Shown: piece by piece, positions 7,902-15,095 of the stretch
Position numbering within the stretch: position 1 is the stretch's first letter
Layout: each line of letters opens with the position of its first letter
Assembly (NCBI GenBank): GCA_047622145.1
Contig: JBLHMO010000026.1
Coordinates: 1 to 28,772, forward strand
DNA from: Litorivivens sp047622145
GTDB lineage: Bacteria > Pseudomonadota > Gammaproteobacteria > Pseudomonadales > Spongiibacteraceae
Length of the DNA: 28,772 nucleotides
Direction of reading: 5' to 3'
The notes under the pieces: model-generated
What the model was told of the DNA's origin: nothing
What the model saw: only the letters and a program-made list of their open reading frames with translations
Database searches by the model: none
Program-made: the position numbers and the translations under genes

Positions 7902-9242
7902 ATGGCCTGGGATTTTTCTACCGACCTGGATTTTCAGTTGGAGCTCGACTGGATGCGGGGTTTTGTCGACAACACGCTGATACCTCTGGAGCTGTTAATC
8001 ACGGGTTTGAATCAAGCCGAGCTGGATGCCCTGTGGGCACCCTTAAAGAAAATCGTTAGGGCTCGCGGTCTTTGGGCGGCACATCTGGAGCCAGAACACG
8101 GTGGTCAGGGCATGGGTCAGCAGCGGCTCGCGCTGATGCATGAAATTTTGGGGCGCTCCGAACTAGCACCGGAAATGTTCGGTTGTCAGGGTCCGGACTC
8201 CGGCAACGCCGAGTTGATAGCGGTGGGGGCCACTGAGGCGCAAAAACAGCGCTGGCTATATCCACTGCTATGCAGCCAAGCGCGCTCGGCCTTCTGCCTC
8301 ACTGAACCCCACACTTCCGGCTCGGACCCCACCGGAATTGCTACGCGTTGTGAACGCGAAGGCGATGAATGGGTGTTAAACGGTGAGAAGTGGTTTTCTT
8401 CCAATGCCTCGGTGGCGGATTTTCTGGTGGTGATGTGTGTGACTGATCCGCAGGCGCCGCCGCACAAACGCGCCGCCATGGTAATCGTGTCCAAGGGAAC
8501 CCCAGGTTTGGAGCTGCTGCGCGATGTGCCAACCATGCACCACCCCGGCGAGGTCGACGACGACTTTCTGATGGATCGCATTGGCGGTCACACCCATCTT
8601 CGTTTTACTAATTGCCGGGTGCCGCTGGACCATATGATTGGTGAGCCCGGTGAAGGTTTTTTGCTGGCGCAAAAACGCCTCGGCGGCGGTCGTATTCATC
8701 ACGCCATGCGAATGATTGGCCAATGCCAGCGCGCTTTTGACATGATGTTGGAGCGGGCGGCGTCGCGTCACAGTCGTGGACAGCCGCTCGCAAAGCAGCC
8801 AATGGTGCAGGATATTATTGCTGAAAGTTATAGTGAGCTAGAGATGATTCGGCTGTTTGTCATGAAGGCGGCTTGGACCATGGATAGCAAAGGTGCTTAC
8901 AGCAAGGAATCGCGAACCGAGATTTCGGCGGTGAAGTTTTCTACGCCGCGTATCCTGCTAGGCGTGATTGATCGCGCCATACAACTGCATGGCGCGCTGG
9001 GTTATACCTGCGATATGCCACTCGAAGGCATGTATCGTTCAGCTCGGGCGCTGCGTCTGGCCGACGGCGCCGATGAAATCCACAAGCAGAGCGTGGCGCG
9101 ACTGTTGTTGGAAGAAGTCGAGGCTGTTGAAGGCTGGCCTAGCGAGCATGTTCCTAGTAAGAGAGCGAAGGCTCGCGAGCAGTTTGGGCACTTAATCACG
9201 CAGGCACAGGCACAGGCAAAAGCGACGGCAAAGAAAGCATGA
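7902..9242 (+). CDS. Acyl-CoA dehydrogenase, ACAD10/11-like
   Basis: A 446-residue FAD-dependent acyl-CoA dehydrogenase. The N-terminal helical domain runs to about residue 120. The middle beta domain has FCLTEPHTSGSDPTGIATR (FAD and substrate contacts) and EWVLNGEKWFSSNA. The C-terminal helical domain ends with the signature QLHGALGYTCDMPLEGMYRSAR followed by DGADEIHKQSVARLLL. Length and motifs fit the branch that occurs with aminoglycoside-phosphotransferase-like proteins. Its TGA overlaps the start of the phosphotransferase gene (ATGATG), so the two are translationally coupled. In the human homologue ACAD10/11 the two domains are fused and act on 4-hydroxy acids by phosphorylation and elimination, so a role in catabolism of hydroxylated or branched acyl-CoA is plausible. 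The exact substrate cannot be read. Confidence 0.92.
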   Translation: MAWDFSTDLDFQLELDWMRGFVDNTLIPLELLITGLNQAELDALWAPLKKIVRARGLWAAHLEPEHGGQGMGQQRLALMHEILGRSELAPEMFGCQGPDSGNAELIAVGATEAQKQRWLYPLLCSQARSAFCLTEPHTSGSDPTGIATRCEREGDEWVLNGEKWFSSNASVADFLVVMCVTDPQAPPHKRAAMVIVSKGTPGLELLRDVPTMHHPGEVDDDFLMDRIGGHTHLRFTNCRVPLDHMIGEPGEGFLLAQKRLGGGRIHHAMRMIGQCQRAFDMMLERAASRHSRGQPLAKQPMVQDIIAESYSELEMIRLFVMKAAWTMDSKGAYSKESRTEISAVKFSTPRILLGVIDRAIQLHGALGYTCDMPLEGMYRSARALRLADGADEIHKQSVARLLLEEVEAVEGWPSEHVPSKRAKAREQFGHLITQAQAQAKATAKKA

Positions 9243-10270
9243 TGGAATTAAAAGGCATTGAGATTGATGCGGTGACCGCGTGGCTGGAAACCCATCTCGC
9301 GGGGAGTAAGCCGCCCTACAGTTTCGACTTGATCGCGGCAGGTGGCTCTAATTTGACCTATAAGCTGACGGATGCTGTAGGCACAGTCTACGCGCTGCGC
9401 CGGCCGCCAGTGCGCGGAGTCCTTGCAACCGCCCACGATATGAGTCGGGAGTGGCGGATTATGGATGCGCTGCATAAAAATACCGACATCCCGGTACCGG
9501 CAACCTTGGCTTATTGTCAGGATGCTGAGGTGAGCGGCGCCGAGTTCTATGTTATGGACTTTGTCGACGGTTTGATTTTGCGCGACCAGAAAAGCACTGC
9601 TGTTATCGACGACAAGATCGCGGCGACGGCGACTGAGTCGCTGGTTGATGTTCAAGTCGCGTTGCATACACTCGATATAGACGCCGTTGGGCTGGGTGAT
9701 CTGGGTAAACGCGAAGACTATTTGCAGCGCCAATTGAAGCGCTGGCGCAAACAGGCAGAGGCGGTAAAAACCCGTGACCTGCCTTTGCTGGAAAGTTTGC
9801 ACAGCCAGCTAGAATCATTGGCGCCACCGTCGAGTCGACCCGCGGGTCTCGCTCACGGCGATTACCGCTTTGATAATTGTGTCTTGGCTAAAGACGGGCG
9901 TATTGCTGCAGTGCTGGACTGGGAGCTGTGCACCTTGGGTGACCCAGTGGTGGATTTTTTTTGGTCTCTACAATACTGGGCAGAGCCGGGTGAACAGCTC
10001 AGTTTTTTACAAAGTCCGCCGACGCTGAATCCGCTGTTTCCAAAGCGGGAATACGTAGCAAAGCTGTATGCGGAAAAGTCGGGCTACACGCTTGATGAGC
10101 AGAACTATTATTCCGCCTTCGGCTGGTGGAAGATGGCCTGCATTGTCGAGGGCGTTTATGCGCGTATGAAAAAGGGTGCAAGCGGCGGCATGAAAACCGC
10201 GCCGGTCGATCAGGTGGGAGCGATGGTCGAAGCCTATCTTCGCGAGTCGCAACGTCACCTGATAAGCTGA
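9239..10270 (+). CDS. ACAD10/11-type phosphotransferase (APH-like kinase fold)
   Basis: A 343-residue aminoglycoside-phosphotransferase-fold kinase. The catalytic loop HGDYRFDN (H206, D208, N213) and the metal-binding AVLDWELCTLGDPVVD (D227) are intact, and the N-lobe has GGSNLTYKLTD as its nucleotide loop. This subfamily (ACAD10-like) goes with acyl-CoA dehydrogenases and is thought to phosphorylate a hydroxyacyl-CoA, not an antibiotic. The start overlaps the dehydrogenase stop by 4 nt; a second ATG one codon later is equally possible. The next reading frame, an MMPL-type exporter, begins 39 nt downstream, so all three were probably one operon before the exporter decayed. Confidence 0.9.
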   Translation: MMELKGIEIDAVTAWLETHLAGSKPPYSFDLIAAGGSNLTYKLTDAVGTVYALRRPPVRGVLATAHDMSREWRIMDALHKNTDIPVPATLAYCQDAEVSGAEFYVMDFVDGLILRDQKSTAVIDDKIAATATESLVDVQVALHTLDIDAVGLGDLGKREDYLQRQLKRWRKQAEAVKTRDLPLLESLHSQLESLAPPSSRPAGLAHGDYRFDNCVLAKDGRIAAVLDWELCTLGDPVVDFFWSLQYWAEPGEQLSFLQSPPTLNPLFPKREYVAKLYAEKSGYTLDEQNYYSAFGWWKMACIVEGVYARMKKGASGGMKTAPVDQVGAMVEAYLRESQRHLIS

Positions 10271-10309
10271 ACTAGAGCGAAGTTAAAACAACAATAATTG
10301 GGACAAGGC

Positions 10310-12387
10310 ATGCCCAACAAGCTTGTAGACCGTATTGACCGCGTTTTTGAACATCTGGCTGGCTGGGCCATCCACAATCGTTGGGTGGTGGCCCAGTTCA
10401 GTCTTGTCTTGCTTGGCGGAGGTCTTTTTTTCGCTACCAAAGTCGTCAGCGACAACAGTCTGGACACGTACTTTGACCGCAGCGACTCGGCCTATACCTC
10501 CTATATAGAATATCTCGACGAATTTGTGTCAGATTAAGTCGGGTACATCCTGTTCCGCGTGCCGGACTCCGCATACGGTGTCTTCGATCTTGACGCGATG
10601 AAAAAAATCAGCTTGCTGACCGAGCGGCTCGAAAATGAAGTGCCCTTTGTGCGCGAAGTGACCAGCCTGAGCAATACGTAATTTATACGGGCCGACGAGG
10701 ACACCATTGACGTTGGCAAGCTGATGCGTAAGTTGCCGGAAACTCAGGAGCAATTGCTGGAAATTCGTGAGCTGGTGATGAGCAGGCCCTTATATGTCGA
10801 TTACCTGATCGATAAAACCGGGCAGTACTCGGCCATTATTCTGGAAATGAACAAAAGCAGTGTCGATCAGCTTGAAGACATTATGTTCGACCCGGAAAAG
10901 GGTACGGCGCTGGATAACCTCTACCCGCAGGTAACCGATACGGCCATTCGCAATATAATCTCCAGTCCTGAATTTGCCGGTATTGAGTTTTTCCAGACTG
11001 GCGATGTGGCCATGAACGCGGCCTATAACAACGTGTTCATGAGTGACTCGTCGGTGGGCATACCCCTGACGTTTTTGCTGCTGGCTGTATTCTCACTGAT
11101 TCTTTTCCGAGCCAGCATGCTTGGACTGATCGGGCCGCTGGCGGTAGCGGCAAGTCAAAAAAACAATCTGACAAGCCCTATGTGCAACCCTTCGTATTCA
11201 AAGTGGTGGACTGGTGCGCCGAGGTTAGCGTTCGTTATCCTAGGCGACTGGTGGCCGGTGGCGCAGTGATTCTGGCGGTCAGCTTCATCGGTTTGACCTT
11301 TGTGAAAGTAGAATTTAATTTCCTGAAAGAATTCAAACCCCACGTCGAGTGGCGCAAACACACTGAGATTGTTGAGGATGTTATGGGCGGCATTCTGAGA
11401 GTTGTTTATATTTTTGACACCCAGCGCTCCGATGGCATAAAAGACCCTGAGTTCCTCTAAGCCCTGCAAGGACTACAGGAATTCAGTGAGGCTCAACCTT
11501 TCGTCAAAAATTCATTCTCGGTGGTCGATTTGCAGAAGGACATCAACCGCAGTTTTCACGCCGATGATCCCCAATACTATCGGCTTGCCGAAAACCAGAA
11601 TCAGATATCCCAGTACTTTTTTGTCTATGAATTATTCGGTGGTAAAGAGGTCTACGATTTTGTGTCGCATGACTACGCCAAGGCGGTGGTGGAATTGCGG
11701 GTTTCTATGACTGATTCACGCAACCTGAAAAAATTGCTTGGTGATATCGATGGCTACCTCGAGCAGAACCCTGTGCCCGGGACGGTTGTTAAAAAAACCG
11801 GTGTCGGACTCATGTGGGTCAAGATGGCTGAATACATCAGTCGCACCCAGATCGTGGGATACAGTCTGATCTTTCTGGGGGTGGCCGTTATTCTGTGCAT
11901 TGCATTCGGCTCGATCAAAGTGGGCATGCTAGCCATGATTGCCAATATTGCTCCGGTCGTGGTGGTGCTGGGCGCGATGACCTGGCTGGGCATGCACTTG
12001 GATTACGTTAAGCTGCTGTTGGCAACGATTGCGATCGGGATAGGGGTAGACGATACCATTCACCTGATGATCAATTTGCGCAGGCAGTTTTTGAAAACCG
12101 GAAACCATGAAAAAGCCGTGGTGCTGGCTTTGAAAGATGTAGAGCCAGCGCTGCTGATTACCACGATTATTCTGGTGGGCGCATTTTCCTGCTACCTGCT
12201 ATCGAGCATGGCGATTATTTCCAGTTTCGGCGTTCTTTTGTCGGCAGCCATTGTTGTGGCGCTGCTGGCGGACCTGCTGTTTATGACGGCTTTAGTGTTG
12301 TTGACCAAGCGGAAACGTCGAAACAGTAGTTGCGGGAAGCGACTGCCCAAGCGTCAGCGTTTGCTGCCGGGCAGGCCAAAGACTTAG
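10310..12387 (+). pseudogene. MMPL-family RND transporter, decayed: three in-frame TAA stops, one frameshift and an internal deletion
   Basis: The start (MPNKLVDRIDRVFEHLAGWA) and the first membrane helix are normal. TAA codons then interrupt an otherwise sensible frame at 10535 (FVSD*VGYILFRVP) and 10679 (TSLSNT*FIRADED). The frame continues through the first periplasmic domain and TM2, to LGLIGPLAVA near 11145. There it jumps frame straight into the linker that precedes the second helical bundle (KSKKQSDKPYVQPFVFKVV). The segment that should hold TM3-TM6 of the first bundle, roughly 150-200 residues, is gone. A third TAA lies at 11458 (DPEFL*ALQGLQEF). The second bundle, with GIGVDDTIHLMINLRRQF, is otherwise intact to 12387. 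At least two of the stops sit where I would expect Glu. The product would have been an inner-membrane exporter or lipid transporter of the MmpL/HpnN group. It cannot function as read. Confidence 0.87.
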
Positions 12388-12388
12388 G

Positions 12389-12484
12389 CCTGAAACAGTG
12401 ATTTTGACGACGCTGGTATTGGCCACGGGTTTTGGTGTGTTGGGCTTCTCGGATTATCTGGGTCAAGCCGAAGTTGGGGCGTAA
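12389..12484 (+). pseudogene. Stray C-terminal MMPL transporter fragment
   Basis: Directly after the stop of the preceding pseudogene, another plus-strand frame reads PETVILTTLVLATGFGVL, then GFSDYLGQAEVGA and TAA at 12482. The TTLVLATGFGVLGFS stretch matches the late helices of an MMPL bundle (compare ITTIILVGAFSCYLLSS in the preceding gene). The neighbouring gene already has its own copy of this region, so this is either a piece of another transporter gene or a partial duplication left by deletion. Confidence 0.5.
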
Positions 12485-12524
12485 ATGCGCTCTTTTATGT
12501 GCGGCAGCAGGTAGTGTGGCCTAG

Positions 12525-12596
12525 TTGCTCTCGCGAGCAAGACTCGCTCCCACCATTGCGGCAACACTTTGTGGGCCCCGGCCCTGCCGGCGAAAA
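12525..12596. repeat. REP doublet (REPIN-like): two inverted Pseudomonas-type REP stem-loops
   Basis: Two GC-rich stem-loops lie in opposite orientation: GCGAG-CAAGA-CTCGC at 12533-12547 and CCGGC-CCT-GCCGG at 12578-12590. Each is bordered by the GTGGG tetra/pentamer (CTCCCAC at 12547-12553 on this strand, GTGGG at 12571-12575). This matches the Pseudomonas REP consensus (GTGGGAGC..., then a hairpin, then GCGAA). The two units are about 20 bp apart, the arrangement called a REPIN. It sits in the only real intergenic space between the two transporter remnants. No second copy was found in the window. Confidence 0.62.
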
Positions 12597-12600
12597 TTTA

Positions 12601-13186
12601 TTACTCGCGGATGCCATTAACCATCGCTTTTGCGCTATTGATGGCATAGCGAGGGAAGTCGATTTTCTCCGGGGCGATCATCAGTGCGATGCCAATACCG
12701 TCGAACACGCCGCGTCAACCAGCCGCGATAGCGTCTGCATCAGTGCTAGCTGCGAATACCTTCTGTTTTATTCCCAGTCGCACAAGGTACTGCCAGTACA
12801 GTCTGAAATACTTCGTATTGCTGGCGCATCAATTCCCTAAACCGGGGCAGGTAGGGAGCTTGTGAAAAAAAGTCGAGAAAGAGCTGGTTGTATTGGCCCA
12901 GTTCGAGGATGAGTTCTTCGTGGTTTTGCAGTACGGCGATAAGTTGCGTGTAGGCCGATTGCTTGGGATCAATGGAGATGTGTATGCGGTCGATATTATT
13001 ATCCAGAAAGCTGCTCAGCACGCCAATCAGCAGGTCTTCCTTGCTGTTGAAGTGGTGGTAAACGCCGCCCTTACTCAGGCCTGACGCTTCGACGAAATCA
13101 TTCATCCGTGCCGCGGCCACCCCTTTGTCGAGCAGCACTTCGATTGCTGCATCAATGATTTTCAGGCGGCGCTCATCAGAATTCAT
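12601..13186 (-). pseudogene. TetR-family regulator, broken by a frameshift and a TGA
   Basis: The N-terminal helix-turn-helix is intact (MNDFVEASGLSKGGVYHHF, about residues 27-45), starting at the ATG at 13186. The frame runs to about 12800, where a 1-nt shift near GTACTGGCAGT moves the coding sequence into another frame (WQYLVRLGIKQKVFAAST). That frame meets a TGA at 12715-12717 (DAIAAG*RGVFDGIGIAL) and finishes FPRYAINSAKAMVNGIRE with TAA at 12601. As read, the product stops at 12746 after 146 residues and lacks the C-terminal ligand and dimer helices. Its start overlaps the stop of the upstream barrel frame by 11 nt, so it was the last gene of that operon and probably its repressor. Confidence 0.8.
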
Positions 13187-14927
13187 ATTGGATACTCAGG
13201 GTTGCGGCTTCTTCGGCCGGGACGATGGGGATCGCTATGTCCACTTCGCTGAGGTCCGCAAAGCTCAGTGCCAGCGAGGTGTTCCAGTAGTCATTCCACT
13301 GGTACTCCGCGAGTACGGTGAAACTGGAAAAGCGAGGACTGGAGGCCCAATTACCCAGCAGACTCATCACCAGGTCGTCATTGAGATAGGTTTTGCGCCA
13401 GCCGAGTGTTACTGCCTGAATGTTCTGTTCGGGCGCTGCTTCGTTGTTAACGTGAGTACCCCAAATGCCGACGTTAAATAGATGATTGCCGCTGTTGGTG
13501 TACTCAATGCCCAATGCGGCATCAAAGCGCTCGGTAGATTCGCCGCTGATAGCTATTAATTGCTGGTCGCGGTGGGCGATCTCGGCTTTAAGCAGCAGGC
13601 GGCCAAGGGCGATGGAGGTGGCAAGGCCTGCCATATCGAATTCGGCGAGTTCCGCGCGAATACCAAAACCGGGAACTGGCGTGAGTGCCACAAGGGCCGG
13701 ACCCAGTAAGGCGGTCAGCGGGATGTTGGCGTTACCTTGATTCAGAGTGGGGCCAAAGTAGACGGGCGTTGGGGTATTGTCGTAAAGCCTCGTATACATC
13801 ACGCTTACATCAACGCGGCTGCCGTGCCACTTGTAGCGTAGGCCCCATTCGGCGTCGACGCTGAGATCCGCTGGCGGATAACCGGAGGCGATCTCAAAAG
13901 TGAGACGGTGGTGCTGAAAAATATCGGTTCGTGCTTCGGGGGTATAGAAAGCCTGCAGCTGGCTGCCGCTGAAAAAGCATTCGCCGACCAGCATATCCTG
14001 TGGCTGGCGTACGTTGCCTTAGTCGGTGAGCAGTTGTTCGGTATAGTCAAAGGGCGTCACGATGTCGGTGACGAAAGTTCCTTCGACCGTGCCCCAAATC
14101 AGTGTTTTCCGGCCGACCGTGGTGGTGCAGGAGTTTTTGCTGTTCTGCGGCTGATCGGCGATGTCCCGCAGAGCACTCATAAAACTCAGATACTCGACGA
14201 GCTGCACTGATGCATATTTCACTTCTGCGACCTCGGCATCGGTGTCAACCTGCAAGGGATCGTCGTCGCCCGCTAGGCCGTAAGAGAATGCATCGTCTTG
14301 CAAGAGATCGTTGCTGTTGTCGAAGTTCTGGCTTAGTTCGGATTCTCTTGGAAGGGTACCAAAGTTGGTTTTGAGGGCAATGCCACCCTAGGTGAAGTCG
14401 CTGGAGTAGTAAACGCGCTCGAAGCTGTCCTGGCTGCGTGCAATGCTCCGGCGGAGCGCACGCTCTGCTTCACTGTCGGAAAAATCTGCCCCGATGAGTT
14501 TTTTGGCGATTAGCGTGTCGCCCTCTGCAATTTGGTAGCGCGCGTTGTAGAGGCTATCAACCTGCGTTATGCGAGAGATTGGGCTGTCGATCTCGCTGAG
14601 GCTGGCCTGCTCGATGTCTTTGTGGAGGGCTGCCAGTGTGCGCAGGGCGCTTTCGGAAAATACATCGCCGGATGCGTGGCGATAAACGATATAGACGCCC
14701 TCGTCGCTGCCAAATTGGCGGCGGAAGGCATCGCGAATCTGGAGGGGCGGAGCATCGTCTTCAAACCAGACTTCCGGCGACATATTGACCGCGAAGTGTT
14801 GTTTGATACCCATGCCGGCAAAGATCGACATGGCGATAAGCAGCAGCAAGCAGAGCCAGCGGTAGGGGATTAGTGCGCCGGGGAGCCGCTCGAAGAGGTT
14901 GTTGAGGCTAAAAAGCAGTTGCTGCAC
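13176..14927 (-). pseudogene. In-frame fusion of an MMPL transporter N-terminus to an outer-membrane beta-barrel protein, with TAG and TAA stops
   Basis: One minus-strand frame of 584 codons runs from GTG 14927 to TGA 13176, broken only by TAG at 14388 (YSSDFT*GGIALKTN) and TAA at 14019 (EQLLTD*GNVRQPQ). Residues 1-265 or so are the N-terminus of an MMPL RND protein: TM1 (IPYRWLCLLLLIAMSIFAGM) and most of the first periplasmic domain, to about ALRDIADQPQNSKNS. From about CTTTVGRKTLIWGTVEG (14130) on, the sequence is a beta-barrel of DUF1302-like character (DIVTPFDYTEQLL, alternating strands, last residues LSIQYEF ending in Phe, as outer-membrane barrels do). The simplest reading is a deletion that removed most of the transporter and the start of the next gene without shifting frame. 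It precedes the broken tetR. Confidence 0.78.
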
Positions 14928-14966
14928 GAAGGTGCTCCAAGACTAAAAGGCGTAGTCGTTCAGGTT

Positions 14967-14984
14967 GCAGACCAACTGGTCGGT
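14967..14984. promoter_or_regulatory. Candidate TetR operator upstream of the MMPL/barrel/tetR operon
   Basis: A palindrome GACCA-AC-TGGTC (14970-14981) sits about 45 nt before the GTG start of the minus-strand MMPL frame, in the place expected for its promoter. The context on the minus strand, ACCGACCAGTTGGTCTGC, has the ACCGACC/GGTCGGT flavour common in TetR operators. The tetR at the end of the same operon is the obvious former ligand. Confidence 0.45.
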
Positions 14985-15056
14985 TTTCAATGATTTGTTT
15001 GGGAATAGTTAGGCTTTGCCGGCACCGCGGCACTTATGTGGGGCTACAATGCGGTT

Positions 15057-15083
15057 AGGAAGGGGGCGGGCGCCTCCCTTCCT
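15057..15083 (-). terminator. Hairpin after the PQQ dehydrogenase gene
   Basis: An 8-bp perfect stem (AGGAAGGG/CCCTTCCT) with a GC-rich loop begins 13 nt after the dehydrogenase stop. There is no T-run on the minus strand, so it is a weak or factor-assisted terminator, or an RNA-stabilising hairpin. Confidence 0.4.
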
Positions 15084-15095
15084 GTTGCAGTGGTA

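Noticed and set aside
9239..10270. Aminoglycoside resistance gene
   Set aside because: The kinase fold is shared, but the coupling to an acyl-CoA dehydrogenase and the sequence character fit the ACAD10/11-type group, not a resistance enzyme.
10310..14927. Genome-wide reassignment of TAA or TAG to a sense codon
   Set aside because: Intact genes here end at TAA (dksA, PQQ dehydrogenase), TAG (bolA, lipoprotein) and TGA (aminotransferase, msbA) at family-typical lengths, so all three stops work normally.
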